NCBI RefSeq assembly: GCF_000374565.1
Contig: NZ_KB894694.1
Coordinates: 79,749 to 143,748, forward strand
Direction: 5' to 3'
DNA: 64,000 nucleotides
Source: Siminovitchia fordii DSM 16014 = CIP 108821
GTDB taxonomy: Bacteria > Bacillota > Bacilli > Bacillales > Bacillaceae_C
Under the pieces are notes generated by a model. That model had not been told where the DNA came from. It did not search any database and worked only from the letters and a program-made list of their open reading frames with translations. Position numbers and translations under genes: made by a program. This document shows, piece after piece, positions 1 through 8,867 of the stretch (positions within the stretch are counted from its first letter, which is position 1; every line of letters begins with the position of its first letter).

Positions 1-4
1 GTCA

Positions 5-496
5 ATGAAAAAGAATAATGATTTTGACGCAAATCATATGCCAGCCATGAAATTGAATGAAACGGACAAAAAGATCATTGAAATATTATTGGAAAATGCC
101 CGAATTTCGTATACTGACCTTGCCAAGGAAATCGGATTGTCCAGAGTGGCCGTTCAGTCCCGCATCCAATCGCTGATTGAAGATGGGGTCATTGAACGAT
201 TTACGGCTGTGGTGAATCCGATAAAAGTGGGCATTCAGGTCTCCGCTTTTTTCAATGTGGATGTAGAACCTAAATATCTCGACGAGATTGCCGAAAAGCT
301 TGCTCTGCATCCGGCAGTCACAAGTCTTTATCATATGACAGGACCCAGCACTCTCCATATGCATGGGGTCTTTAAGAGCATGAAAGAAATGGAAGACTTT
401 TTGCTTGAAACACTATATTCAACAAAAGGGATCATGCGCGTTGATACCCAAATGCTTTTAAAACGATATAAAAGCAGAATGGGGCTCAAACTTTAA
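5..496 (+). CDS. Lrp/AsnC family transcriptional regulator
   Basis: The 163-residue protein has an N-terminal winged helix-turn-helix (about residues 17-65, with the family-typical segments [20 protein letters not shown] and [14 protein letters not shown]) and a C-terminal RAM ligand-binding domain (about 80-155). This is the usual Lrp/AsnC length and architecture. These proteins bind DNA as dimers or octamers and respond to amino acids or other small molecules. The gene precedes two chromate-transporter halves by about 30 bases on the same strand, so it may control them. The upstream region lies outside the window, so the start is not fixed; a later ATG (residue 15, base 47) is also possible because the helix-turn-helix begins just after it. 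Confidence 0.88.
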   Translation: MKKNNDFDANHMPAMKLNETDKKIIEILLENARISYTDLAKEIGLSRVAVQSRIQSLIEDGVIERFTAVVNPIKVGIQVSAFFNVDVEPKYLDEIAEKLALHPAVTSLYHMTGPSTLHMHGVFKSMKEMEDFLLETLYSTKGIMRVDTQMLLKRYKSRMGLKL

Positions 497-528
497 ACTT
501 TGCATTTCAAAAACAGGAGGGATTGGAG

Positions 529-1140
529 ATGGACCTCAAAGAGTATGTAGCACTGTCTGGTGCCATGCTAAGAGTTGGGATTTTTGGTTATGGAGGAGGA
601 CCTTCCGTCATTCCTCTGTTCCGCCATGAAGCTGTTACTCGTTATAAATGGATGACCGATAAAGAATTCGGTGAGCTCTTGGCTTTTGCCAATGCTTTGC
701 CAGGGCCAATTGCCACAAAGCTGGCTGCTCAACTCGGCTATCAACAAAAAGGGGCCATGGGAGCGGTAGTGGCAATTCTTGCCCATATTCTGCCCACTAC
801 CATTGCAATGGTTGCCTTACTGGGAGCCTTGTATGCCATGAAAGAATCAGTGATCGTAGCAGGAATGATTGCTGCTGTAAGGCCGGTCATTGCTGTCTTG
901 CTCGGGATTACCGCCTATGAGTTCTGTGCAAAAACCTGGGGTGGACTTGGAAAGATCATCGGAGTTGGATTCGGGGTTATCGCTTTCTTGCTGCTTGGTG
1001 TACTGGACGTCCATCCAGCTATTGTAATTATTACTTTTTTAGCATATGGCACTGTCCATATTAAAGTATTTAATTGGGCCAAGCGGAAATGGGGCGGAAA
1101 AGAAAGCATCAAACAAAATAGCGGAGGAATGCCATCATGA
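529..1140 (+). CDS. Chromate transporter, N-terminal-type half (ChrA family, split form)
   Basis: A membrane protein of about 203 residues. It carries the CHR-family signature near the N-terminus (FGYGGGPSVIPLFRHE) and the conserved segment FANALPGPIATKLAAQLGY. Full-length ChrA has two such halves; here they are separate genes, as in the known short-chain ChrA pairs. The family exports chromate, although many members have no tested substrate. The ATG at 529 is preferred: AGGAGG at 515-520 lies 8 bases upstream, whereas an in-frame TTG at 523 is too close. The stop overlaps the next gene by four bases (ATGA), implying translational coupling. Confidence 0.85.
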   Translation: MDLKEYVALSGAMLRVGIFGYGGGPSVIPLFRHEAVTRYKWMTDKEFGELLAFANALPGPIATKLAAQLGYQQKGAMGAVVAILAHILPTTIAMVALLGALYAMKESVIVAGMIAAVRPVIAVLLGITAYEFCAKTWGGLGKIIGVGFGVIAFLLLGVLDVHPAIVIITFLAYGTVHIKVFNWAKRKWGGKESIKQNSGGMPS

Positions 1141-1679
1141 TTTATTGGGATTTATTTTGGGCTTTTTTCGTAGCCAATATATTGGGTTACGGAGGAGGTC
1201 CGGCAACCATACCGTTGGCACAGCAGCAGGTAGTGGACCATTATGGATGGATGACAAATACCGAGTTTGTTGACATGCTGGCCGTCGCAAACGCCCTTCC
1301 GGGCCCGATTGCAACCAAAATTGCAGCGTTCGCCGGTTATCAGGAAGCCGGCTGGCTTGGTCTCATTGTTGCAACAATAGGCACAGTAGCCCCATCTGCT
1401 ATTGCTATTATTGTATTATTAAAGATATTGAATCACTTTAAACAATCGCCTATCGTTAAGGGGATGACGATGTTAGTACAGCCGGTTATCGCTGTTATGA
1501 TGATACAGCTTACATGGCAGTTCAGCTCAGTCTCCTTCGATTCCATCGGCATGTGGCAATCCGTTTTTATCGGCGTAATTTCGCTGGTTGCCATCGTTTG
1601 GTGGAAAATCCATCCTGCCATCATGATCGTAGCCGCTTTTGTGTATGGAGGAGTCGTTTTGCCGTACATGATGGCTTAA
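1137..1679 (+). CDS. Chromate transporter, C-terminal-type half (ChrA family, split form)
   Basis: A 180-residue membrane protein paralogous to the preceding gene. It repeats the same two landmarks (GYGGGPATIPLAQQQV and NALPGPIATKIAAFAGYQEA). The pair probably forms a heterodimer equivalent to one long ChrA. The start overlaps the upstream stop. A strong terminator follows at 1710-1743, so Lrp plus the two halves look like one transcription unit. The transported anion cannot be read from the sequence. Confidence 0.85.
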   Translation: MIYWDLFWAFFVANILGYGGGPATIPLAQQQVVDHYGWMTNTEFVDMLAVANALPGPIATKIAAFAGYQEAGWLGLIVATIGTVAPSAIAIIVLLKILNHFKQSPIVKGMTMLVQPVIAVMMIQLTWQFSSVSFDSIGMWQSVFIGVISLVAIVWWKIHPAIMIVAAFVYGGVVLPYMMA

Positions 1680-1709
1680 TATTTTTGAAAAATGGACTGA
1701 AAAATATTC

Positions 1710-1743
1710 AAAACCGACTGTTTAATGGAGAACAGTCGGTTTT
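1710..1743. terminator. Bidirectional rho-independent terminator
   Basis: A perfect 11-base inverted repeat (AAAACCGACTG / CAGTCGGTTTT, loop of 12) lies between the convergent ends of the chromate-transporter operon and the MocR gene. The stem ends in T on both strands, so it can serve both. Confidence 0.85.
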
Positions 1744-1744
1744 G

Positions 1745-3124
1745 TTATGTCCAGGCCGCTTTTAAAAGGGAGACCCCTTTTACGATCTCAGTTGGGGTTA
1801 AATTACTAAACCCCAGCTTTAATAGTGGGTCACTTGGATAATCGGCAATAAAGTGAGGAAAGGTCGAATAGATTCTAACGCCTTGTTTTTGAGCCTGTTT
1901 GATCAATAAATTTTCTGATTTGCCGAGGTGAGCTTGAATTAAAACATAAAGCCCCGATTGCTCACCAATAATGGTTATTTTATCTTGAAAAGCCTTTCGG
2001 AGCTCTGATACCATTAATTGCATTTTACGTTGGTAAACGAGCCGCATCCTTTTAATATGGCGAAGCCATTCCCCTTCTTCCATCAATTTGGCCACGGTGA
2101 GTTGATGAAGTTTTGAAGCTGTATGTTGAAACATGCCAAAGGTTTTTTTATATTCGGACAAAATGGGCTCAGGCAGCACCATATAGCACATACGAAGTCC
2201 AGGAAGAAAAGCTTTTGAGAAATTTCCGATATATATAACCCTCGTTGCATCAATTGATGACAGTGCTGGAAACGGCTTTTGCGTATAGCGAAACTCACTA
2301 TCGTAATCATCTTCAATAATATAGCCATCGCGGTTGTTCGCCCATTGAATGAGTGCCTGTCTTTGTTGAATCGGCATCGTGACACCTAATGGACATTGGT
2401 GAGATGGAGTGACATAAATGAGTTTCGATTGAAATTGGTCCAATTTGGAAAGATCAGCACCGTTTTTTTGAATGGGCAGTGTTTCAAGTTGGAACTTGTG
2501 TAAGTCAAACACTTCACGGGCGCCATCGTAACCGGGGTTTTCAACAATGATGCTATGATATTTTTCTTTTAATATATGACCAATATTAAGAAGCATTTGT
2601 TGTGTGTTGCTGCCAATGATGACAGCGTCCGAATTCGTCTCAAGACCCCGTGATTGAAATAAATATTTGGCAATCTCTAATCGAAGCACTTTTTCTCCGA
2701 AAGGATCGCCATAAGTATAGCTTGCTGGCATTGTTAATATTTGGTTGGTCATTTTCCGCCATGTTTTTACTGGAAAATGTGTGGGATCCACTGCACCGGC
2801 CCGGAAGTCTACAAGTATCTCTGGCGATGCCTGAGAAACCTCTCTCTTCATTTTTGTTTCAGGATTGTTTAACAGTAAAGGTTCTAAGAGGTTAACGAAA
2901 TACCCCCTTCTTCCTTCCCCACGAATATAACCTTCAGCAACGAGTTGTTCATAAGCGGTAAGTGTTGTATTTCGACTCACACCCAGCGATTCTGCCAATT
3001 TCCTAATAGATGGCAGTTGCTCATTCGCCTGAACGTCTCCCTGTTCAATGAATGTTTTTAGTTTTTCATAGATTTGTTTATATTTAGGACACTTATCGTG
3101 CAAAGCGAAAATCATGTCTTTCAT
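1745..3124 (-). CDS. MocR/PdxR-type regulator (GntR helix-turn-helix fused to an aminotransferase-like domain)
   Basis: The product has about 459 residues. The N-terminus is a GntR winged helix (ANEQLPSIRKLAESLGVSRN, then TTLTAYEQLVAEGYI). The rest is a fold-type I aminotransferase-like domain with the PLP-lysine region IGNFSKAFLPGLR. Family members (PdxR, GabR) bind PLP and control neighbouring or divergent genes. The ATG at 3124 is chosen because AAAGGAGTGG lies 7 bases upstream; the longer GTG start at 3145 would swallow that site. The divergent neighbour is a PaiB-like FMN-binding protein, so a cofactor-responsive circuit is plausible but inferred. Confidence 0.85.
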   Translation of the reverse strand: MKDMIFALHDKCPKYKQIYEKLKTFIEQGDVQANEQLPSIRKLAESLGVSRNTTLTAYEQLVAEGYIRGEGRRGYFVNLLEPLLLNNPETKMKREVSQASPEILVDFRAGAVDPTHFPVKTWRKMTNQILTMPASYTYGDPFGEKVLRLEIAKYLFQSRGLETNSDAVIIGSNTQQMLLNIGHILKEKYHSIIVENPGYDGAREVFDLHKFQLETLPIQKNGADLSKLDQFQSKLIYVTPSHQCPLGVTMPIQQRQALIQWANNRDGYIIEDDYDSEFRYTQKPFPALSSIDATRVIYIGNFSKAFLPGLRMCYMVLPEPILSEYKKTFGMFQHTASKLHQLTVAKLMEEGEWLRHIKRMRLVYQRKMQLMVSELRKAFQDKITIIGEQSGLYVLIQAHLGKSENLLIKQAQKQGVRIYSTFPHFIADYPSDPLLKLGFSNLTPTEIVKGVSLLKAAWT

Positions 3125-3140
3125 TTTTATCCACTCCTTT

Positions 3141-3181
3141 GACACGTGAAAAAGATTAAAGTTGTATCTTTTTTCATGTCA
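3141..3181 (-). promoter_or_regulatory. MocR promoter with overlapping inverted repeat (candidate operator)
   Basis: On the minus strand TGACAT (3181-3176) and TAATCT (3158-3153) are separated by exactly 17 bases, a plausible sigma-A promoter for the MocR gene. The same stretch contains an imperfect inverted repeat: left arm 3141-3155 (ACGTGAAAAAGA core) and right arm 3167-3180 (reverse complement ACATGAAAAAAGA). A repeat over the promoter fits autoregulation, as known for MocR proteins. Both assignments come from inspection only. Confidence 0.5.
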
Positions 3182-3194
3182 GACTTTGCACTAC

Positions 3195-3200
3195 TATAAT
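3195..3200 (+). promoter_or_regulatory. Candidate -10 box for the PaiB-like gene
   Basis: A TATAAT hexamer occurs 122 bases before the PaiB-like start. The -35 position 17 bases upstream (TTTCAT) is poor and lies in the inverted repeat facing the MocR gene, so activation by MocR is possible. Confidence 0.4.
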
Positions 3201-3321
3201 ATTGCAGATGCAATGAAGTTGGCAAGTAAGCGTTATAAGTACAATTAAAAAACATAGCAAGTCAATAGTTGTCTTCATAATGATCATAGACGAACTACGT
3301 CTTAGTGAAAGGGGTAAGGAT

Positions 3322-3936
3322 ATGTACATTCCTAAACATTTCAAGATTGAAGAGGAAGCGGAGAAGTTTAAGATAATGAGAGAAAATAGTTTTGCGACAC
3401 TGTTTTCTCTACATCAAGGGGCTCCTTTTGCAACACACCTTCCTTTGCTATTGAGTGAAGACGGCAGTCATTTATCAGGGCATTTTGCTCGAGCGAATCC
3501 TCAATGGAAGGACATTGAAAACCAAACAGTTTTAGCCGTATTCCAAGGGCCACATAGCTATATTTCTCCATCGTGGTACGAAACAAATCAAACCGTGCCA
3601 ACTTGGAATTATGTTGCCGTTCATGTGTATGGTGAAATGAAGCTAATCAATGATGAAGAGGAAATAATGACTGATTTTCGTAAAATGACAGAAGTATATG
3701 AAGCAAAAAAGAGCTTGTATCGATTGGAAGTTGTGGATCCAAAGATAATGTCCAATTTGAATAAAGGAGTTCAAGCATTTAAAATTCATATTTCTCATAT
3801 TGAAGGAAAAGCAAAGTTAAGTCAAAATCACTCAACCGAAAGACAAAATCGAGTTATTTCTCATTTGTCAAAAGGGGGTAATGAAAATGACCGGCAGATT
3901 GCCAGGTTGATGAAAACGAATCTGGACATTGATTAA
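3322..3936 (+). CDS. PaiB-type FMN-binding protein (putative negative transcriptional regulator family)
   Basis: About 204 residues with the PaiB-family pattern: N-terminal [36 protein letters not shown], and [15 protein letters not shown] followed by [13 protein letters not shown]. These residues build a split-barrel flavin-binding fold related to pyridoxamine-phosphate oxidases. B. subtilis PaiB is described as a negative regulator, but most family members are uncharacterised. The ATG at 3322 has GGGGTAAGG directly upstream; an earlier in-frame start at 3280 has no ribosome site. It is divergent from a MocR regulator. Confidence 0.85.
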   Translation: MYIPKHFKIEEEAEKFKIMRENSFATLFSLHQGAPFATHLPLLLSEDGSHLSGHFARANPQWKDIENQTVLAVFQGPHSYISPSWYETNQTVPTWNYVAVHVYGEMKLINDEEEIMTDFRKMTEVYEAKKSLYRLEVVDPKIMSNLNKGVQAFKIHISHIEGKAKLSQNHSTERQNRVISHLSKGGNENDRQIARLMKTNLDID

Positions 3937-4024
3937 AGAAAGTTAAATGGATTTCTCTGTAAAAAGACCTCTTATTGAATGGGGACCTTATAGATATTTT
4001 AGGAAATTTCCGCTGTTTTAAAAG

Positions 4025-4063
4025 AAAAACTGGCAAAATCCGTTTAGAGGTAAGCCAGTTTTT
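4025..4063. terminator. Bidirectional rho-independent terminator
   Basis: Perfect 10-base arms AAAAACTGGC (4025-4034) and GCCAGTTTTT (4054-4063) lie between the convergent PaiB-like gene and the first peptide-binding protein gene. T-runs occur at the ends on both strands. Confidence 0.85.
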
Positions 4064-4097
4064 CTGAATGTTTAATCATTCTCATAAATGTCTTAGA

Positions 4098-5657
4098 TTA
4101 GTCAGACTTTGTCGTATTCCAAAAAACAGGACCATGGAACATCTCAAAGTTTTTAACATTTGTGCGGATAGCGGCAACACTGTCTACATCCCCAAATTTA
4201 ATAGCAGGCAGGTAGTTCCAAGATTCCTCTTGAAGTTTGCCAAATATCTCTTTAGCCTCCTCATCAGAAGGAGCAACCATCAATTGATCCAACAATTGAT
4301 CGATTTCTGGACTATTCGACCAACCGGTATAATTAATTCTGGAATCTAAATAGTTAATTTGCGTTGGGTCAGTGGCCACTTGATAACTCATTGGCATTAA
4401 ATCATAAAATTTATCGTCTTCCCTGACTTCCATCAAAGTTGCCCAATCATATATCTCTAACTTAGATTTAACCCCAATCTTTTTGAGGTTTTCCTGAATA
4501 ACAACCGCTGTATGATATTGTTCATTATAATCCTTTGTTGTTAATATTGTTAGTTCTTCCCCGTTATAACCGGCTTCTTTAAACAATTTTTTGGCCGCTT
4601 CCGGGTCATATTCATCGTACTTGTCTTTCCCCTTGTCACTGTACCAGCTTACATACTCCTTTGATAATAATCCATGTTCCGGAGTATAAAACTTTTCGTC
4701 CGTGAAGGCCGCCATCATTACCTCTTTTTTATCCACCGCCAAGTTTAACGCCTGTCTGGCTTTCTCATTGGAAAATAACCCGTTGCGTTTATTAAAAATA
4801 ACTGTGTTAAACCCATTCGGGTAGGTGAGTGCTTCCAGATTTCCATCACTTTCCAAAGCAGGAAAATTATCATGAGGAATTTCAAGTGATACATCGTACT
4901 CCCCCGTTTGTATTCCGGCAGTTCTGGTTGATTCGTCTGGAACTATGTGGAAAACCAATTCATCAACCATCGGGTCTTTTTTGCCGACCAAGCCATCAGG
5001 TTCATTTTTAGGAGACTGGTATTCTTCGTTTTTTACCATCTTAATATATTGATCCTGTTTCCACTCTTCGAGCTTGAACGGGCCTGTCCCAATGTATTCC
5101 TTAACTCCGGCTTTTGGTGCAGTGTCGATCACTTCTTTTGGCATAATAGCCGGGAAATTGATATTAGTAGCTAATATATACTTTGCGATTGTAAATGGCT
5201 TATCCATTTTTAATACAACCGTATAATCATCTTTTTTTACAAATTCGGATTTGGAAAAATAGGTGTTTGCCTTTCCATTTAATTCTCTCCAGCGCTCCAT
5301 AGAAGCTACGACATCATCAGCCGTCATTTCTTTTCCGTTATGGAATTTAACACCTTTTCTTAATTTGAATGTGATGCTTTTGAGATCTTCACTGGATTCA
5401 AATGACTCTGCCAGCAATGGTGCAGCCTCATTCCTTTCATTAAAGGCCAATAGTGATTCAAAAATATTACGTCCGATTTCGGTCGTGGCCACCGAAACAG
5501 TGGCATGTGGATCCAAGGTAGGCGGTTGTGCCATATAAGCGACATTTAGCGTACCGCCTTTTTTATCACTATTTCCACTTTTTCCAGCATCTTCAGATGA
5601 CGAAGCACAGCCAACCAACAAAAAGACGATCAAAAAAGGTACCAGTATTTTTTTCAC
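4098..5657 (-). CDS. Peptide/opine-type ABC transporter substrate-binding lipoprotein, copy 1
   Basis: A 519-residue family-5 extracellular solute-binding protein. A lipoprotein signal (FLIVFLLVGC) is followed by a Ser/Gly linker, then the typical sequence LNVAYMAQPPTLDPHATVSV and GTGPFKLEEWKQDQY. It would be anchored outside the membrane and deliver ligand to the DppBC/OppDF importer encoded at 10007-13889. The GTG at 5657 is chosen because GGAGG lies 8 bases upstream. Copy 2 (7274-8833) has the same length and is nearly identical over long stretches, but differs in patches around residues 255-290 and 375-430, which could change ligand choice. It is probably cotranscribed with the C45 hydrolase upstream of it (47-base gap). 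Confidence 0.9.
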   Translation of the reverse strand: MKKILVPFLIVFLLVGCASSSEDAGKSGNSDKKGGTLNVAYMAQPPTLDPHATVSVATTEIGRNIFESLLAFNERNEAAPLLAESFESSEDLKSITFKLRKGVKFHNGKEMTADDVVASMERWRELNGKANTYFSKSEFVKKDDYTVVLKMDKPFTIAKYILATNINFPAIMPKEVIDTAPKAGVKEYIGTGPFKLEEWKQDQYIKMVKNEEYQSPKNEPDGLVGKKDPMVDELVFHIVPDESTRTAGIQTGEYDVSLEIPHDNFPALESDGNLEALTYPNGFNTVIFNKRNGLFSNEKARQALNLAVDKKEVMMAAFTDEKFYTPEHGLLSKEYVSWYSDKGKDKYDEYDPEAAKKLFKEAGYNGEELTILTTKDYNEQYHTAVVIQENLKKIGVKSKLEIYDWATLMEVREDDKFYDLMPMSYQVATDPTQINYLDSRINYTGWSNSPEIDQLLDQLMVAPSDEEAKEIFGKLQEESWNYLPAIKFGDVDSVAAIRTNVKNFEMFHGPVFWNTTKSD

Positions 5658-5703
5658 GGTCTTTCCTCCGTTATTTTTTATGATTTTCCACATATAAAAA
5701 TCA

Positions 5704-6801
5704 TTACATTGTTACCGCTCTTATATGATCTATTTCTTCGAATGTTCCTTCCTGACCTACACGTAATAATGCCCTTCTTTCCGATAGATTCATAATAATA
5801 GAGAAAATTGTTTCTACCTTTCGATACTCTGGTGCGTTTTCATTTTCAAAATGATTAATGGAGCATGGTTTATTCAACGTATCCGATAACCATCTCTCAA
5901 ACGTTTGCTCATTGATTGGTTCTTTAGCAGCTATGCTTGTTTTAATAAGTTGATCAGCCCTTTTCTTTCGAAGAATTGAATCTTCAAACCGAACATCATT
6001 CATGTCATTTACATGTTTTTTAATGACATTCGAGCAAATATGATTTGTGTGGGTCAACCATCCATCGTCTCCACCTACATAATCAACCCCAAAAGGAGAG
6101 ACCTCCAGATTCACTGTCATTCCATTTCCATCGCCATCATCATAGCCAATTAAAAAATTTCCGGAAGCAGCTATTTGCCCATTTGATATCTTGGAAATTG
6201 CTTCGGCTTGGGAATATGAGTTTAATACGGCTCGATATCCAAGATGCAACGGTACTTTGTTTGTCCCTTTATCTGTAACTAAAGCATTTAGACAAAAACC
6301 TACTCCTGCTGAGTTAAAACCAATTTTCCCAATGATCCCTCCTTCGGTTACCATTGTTATGCGTGGGGTATTCTTAGCTTGTATATCAAGCAATAGCAAA
6401 CTGTTTTTTTGTGATGCCGTCCAATCCCAGGTTTGGCCGATGATCGTGTCTTTAATGATGGGGCTGGAAACCGCCATGGACGTGCAACCATCCGAAAAAA
6501 CTTCCCCTATATTCGTCAGGGCTATTTCACTTCGGGCATTTAATGCCAAGATATCTTCAAAATCTACTCCCGCTCCCTCTGCAATCCCTTCCATTTCTTC
6601 AATCATCCGCAGGTCATATTTTTCAATCGCGTCTAAATGAATCAAAGCGTGATCCCTTGCCTCTTGCCAACTCATTTTTTTGGCTACGTAAAATAGCCTT
6701 TCATACGCTTCCAGACTATTCATCACTTCTTGTTTCCCTTGGCTCCCATGCTGGAATCCTATTTCCTTTGCAGAGCCTTGGAGATGTAATCTTTTAACCA
6801 T
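5704..6801 (-). CDS. C45-family Ntn-hydrolase / acyltransferase precursor, copy 1
   Basis: A 365-residue protein of the acyl-CoA:6-aminopenicillanate acyltransferase (peptidase C45) family. Features include an N-terminal propeptide, LNARSEIALTN, then the cleavage site SDGCTSMAV, where Cys106 after Gly would become the N-terminal nucleophile after self-cleavage. Further landmarks are TWDWTASQKNS, VTEGGIIGKIGFNSAGVG and YVGGDDGWLTHTNH. Known members hydrolyse or form amide bonds of acylated amines or amino acids. No signal peptide is visible, so it should act in the cytosol on imported material. ATG at 6801 has GGAGG 10 bases upstream; the ATG at 6810 is too close to it. Confidence 0.87.
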   Translation of the reverse strand: MVKRLHLQGSAKEIGFQHGSQGKQEVMNSLEAYERLFYVAKKMSWQEARDHALIHLDAIEKYDLRMIEEMEGIAEGAGVDFEDILALNARSEIALTNIGEVFSDGCTSMAVSSPIIKDTIIGQTWDWTASQKNSLLLLDIQAKNTPRITMVTEGGIIGKIGFNSAGVGFCLNALVTDKGTNKVPLHLGYRAVLNSYSQAEAISKISNGQIAASGNFLIGYDDGDGNGMTVNLEVSPFGVDYVGGDDGWLTHTNHICSNVIKKHVNDMNDVRFEDSILRKKRADQLIKTSIAAKEPINEQTFERWLSDTLNKPCSINHFENENAPEYRKVETIFSIIMNLSERRALLRVGQEGTFEEIDHIRAVTM

Positions 6802-6826
6802 GAAGTGCATTCCTCCCTAAAAACTA

Positions 6827-6945
6827 AATATACAAGTGGCAAACTACCTGGTGCCATTTGCTTTTTGACTTATCGTTGGAATTTTTCTTTTTACAGCGCT
6901 CCATTGAATATGGACGATGAATGATAAACACAGCCTAATGGCACA
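6827..6945 (-). pseudogene. Decayed 3' end of an OppF-like ATPase gene (remnant of a deleted transporter copy)
   Basis: This stretch aligns with the end of the intact OppF gene (about 10009-10130). Shared blocks include AAAAACTA, ACAAGTGGCAA/ACAGGTGGCAA, ACCTGGT, TTTTGACT/CTTGACTG, CGTTGGAATTT/TGTTGGAATTT, TTTACA and AACACA. By eye about two thirds of positions match, with one single-base indel, and no reading frame remains. It sits just upstream of C45 copy 1, exactly as the intact OppF gene sits upstream of C45 copy 2. Confidence 0.75.
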
Positions 6946-6985
6946 TTGTAAATGTTAGATGCAAAATGACAGCCCTTACATTTTG

Positions 6986-7113
6986 CATTTCATTCATTTA
7001 CAAAGCTTGTTTTCACTTCCCTTCATCCTGTTAACTCATTATAAAAAATCTCCTAACAATAAAGTTGCACTATTGTTGGCGCTTTTTTAACTTTTTTGAC
7101 ATCTTTTTACTCA
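6986..7113. repeat. Second part of the deletion scar: copy of the leader upstream of DppB
   Basis: The stretch resembles 13945-14070, the region between dppB and the unknown membrane-protein gene. The match includes CATTTACAAAGCTTGTT versus CATCTACAACTTGTA, ATTATAAAAAA, the hairpin CCTAACAATA...TATTGTTGG, CTTTTTTAACTTT and TGACATC. It joins the OppF remnant at 6827-6945 within about 40 bases. The rest of 6802-7157 holds no gene. Confidence 0.7.
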
Positions 7114-7157
7114 ATTTTCATTATCACTGTAACCGTTACCTATTTGATGAAAAGTAA

Positions 7158-7200
7158 AAAACCAGCGTCTCCCCACTAAGCTTTCTTAGCGGAGGGACGC
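7158..7200 (-). terminator. Rho-independent terminator after binding-protein copy 2
   Basis: A long imperfect stem (GCGTCTCCCCACTAAG near 7166 pairing with CTTAGCGGAGGGACGC ending at 7200) is followed on the minus strand by TTTTTT. It lies about 75 bases after the stop of the 7274-8833 gene. Confidence 0.7.
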
Positions 7201-7273
7201 CTTTTATCATGTAATTGTGGAACCTTTTTCCGTGAATGGATCCGAATTATATTCAGTCGGCCAATGGGATAGA

Positions 7274-8833
7274 TTAGTCAGACTTTGTCGTGTTCCAAAA
7301 TACCGGACCATGGAACATCTCAAAGTTTTTAACATTTGTACGTACAGCGGCAACACTATCATAATCCCCAAATTTAATTGCAGGTAAGTAATTCCAAGAT
7401 TCTTCCTGAAGCTTGCCGAATATCTCTTTAGCCTCTTCATCAGAAGGAGCAACCATTAATTGATCTAATAGTTTATCAATTTCCGGACTATTGGACCAAC
7501 CTGTATAATTAATCCTGGAGTCTAAAAAGTTAATTTGTGTTGGATCAGTGACCGGGTTATATCCCATTGGCATTAGATCATAAAATTTATCATCTTCTCT
7601 AACTTCCATCAAGGTTGCCCAGTCATAGACTTCCAACTTAGATTTAACTCCAATTTTTTTAAGATTTTCCTGGATGACAACACCAATTTGATATTGGTCC
7701 TCATAATCTCTTGTAGTTAATATTGTTAGTTCTTCCCCATTATAACCAGCTTCTTTAAACAATTTTTTGGCCGCTTCCGGGTCATATTCATCATACTTGT
7801 CTTTCCCCTTTTCACTATACCAACTTACATACTCCTTAGATAATAATCCGTGTTCCTGCGTATAAAACTTTTCATCCGTGAAGGCAGCCATCATTACCTC
7901 TTTTTTATCCACTGCCAAGTTTAACGCCTGTCTAGCTTTTTCATTGGAAAATAGCCCATTGCGTTTGTTAAATACAACTGTGCTGAATCCTTCTGGATGA
8001 GTAACTGTTTCTAAATTCGCGTCACTTTCTATTGAAGGAACATTATCGTAAGGGATGCTAAGTGCTACATCATATTCACCCGTTTGAATTCCAGCAGTCC
8101 TGGTTGATGCATCCGGAACCATACGGAAAACCAATTCATCAACCATTGGCTCCTTTTTACCGACCAATCCATCAGGTTCATTACGCGGCGATTGATAATC
8201 TTCGTTTTTAACCATCTTAATATATTGATCCTGTTTCCACTCTTCGAGCTTGAACGGGCCTGTTCCAATGTACTCCTTAACTCCGGCTTTTGGTGCATTG
8301 TCGATCACTTCTTTTGGCATAATAGCCGGGAAGTTGATATTAGTAGCTAATATATATTTCGCGATTGTAAATGGCTTATCCATTTTTAATACAACCGTAT
8401 AATCATCTTCTTTTACAAATTCAGATTTGGAAAAATAAGTGTTTGCCTTGCCATTTAACTGTCTCCACCGTTCCATAGAAGCTACGACATCATCCGCTGT
8501 CATTTCTTTTCCGTTATGGAATTTAACACCTTTTCTTAATTTGAATGTGATGCTTTTGAGATCTTCACTGGATTCAAATGTCTCTGCCAGCAATGGTGCC
8601 GCCTCATTCCTTTCATTAAAGGCCAAGAGCGATTCGAAAATATTACGTCCAATTTCACTCGTGGCCACCGAAACAGTAGCATGCGGATCCAAGGTAGGCG
8701 GTTGTGCCATATAAGCGACATTTAGAGTACCGCCTTTTTTATCACTATTTCCACTTTTTCCAGCATCTTCAGATGACGAGCCACAACCAACTAACAAAAA
8801 GACAATCAGAAAAGATATAAGTGCTTTTTTCAT
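7274..8833 (-). CDS. Peptide/opine-type ABC transporter substrate-binding lipoprotein, copy 2
   Basis: A 519-residue family-5 solute-binding lipoprotein (lipobox FLLVGC), collinear with copy 1 at 4098-5657. Identity is very high through the first 240 residues and near the C-terminus (GPVFWNTTKSD in both). It drops in patches, for example YDVALSIPYDNVPSIES here versus YDVSLEIPHDNFPALES in copy 1, and PMGYNPVTDPTQ versus PMSYQVATDPTQ. ATG at 8833 is preferred because GGGGGA lies just upstream. It follows C45 copy 2 with a 34-base gap and is the last gene of the intact operon. Confidence 0.9.
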   Translation of the reverse strand: MKKALISFLIVFLLVGCGSSSEDAGKSGNSDKKGGTLNVAYMAQPPTLDPHATVSVATSEIGRNIFESLLAFNERNEAAPLLAETFESSEDLKSITFKLRKGVKFHNGKEMTADDVVASMERWRQLNGKANTYFSKSEFVKEDDYTVVLKMDKPFTIAKYILATNINFPAIMPKEVIDNAPKAGVKEYIGTGPFKLEEWKQDQYIKMVKNEDYQSPRNEPDGLVGKKEPMVDELVFRMVPDASTRTAGIQTGEYDVALSIPYDNVPSIESDANLETVTHPEGFSTVVFNKRNGLFSNEKARQALNLAVDKKEVMMAAFTDEKFYTQEHGLLSKEYVSWYSEKGKDKYDEYDPEAAKKLFKEAGYNGEELTILTTRDYEDQYQIGVVIQENLKKIGVKSKLEVYDWATLMEVREDDKFYDLMPMGYNPVTDPTQINFLDSRINYTGWSNSPEIDKLLDQLMVAPSDEEAKEIFGKLQEESWNYLPAIKFGDYDSVAAVRTNVKNFEMFHGPVFWNTTKSD

Positions 8834-8867
8834 GGTGTTTCCCCCGTTTGTATATTTTTTATTCAAA

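Noticed and set aside
3946..4020. 24-codon open frame after the PaiB-like gene
   Set aside because: No proper ribosome site and no recognised pattern; it may be a remnant, but support is too thin.
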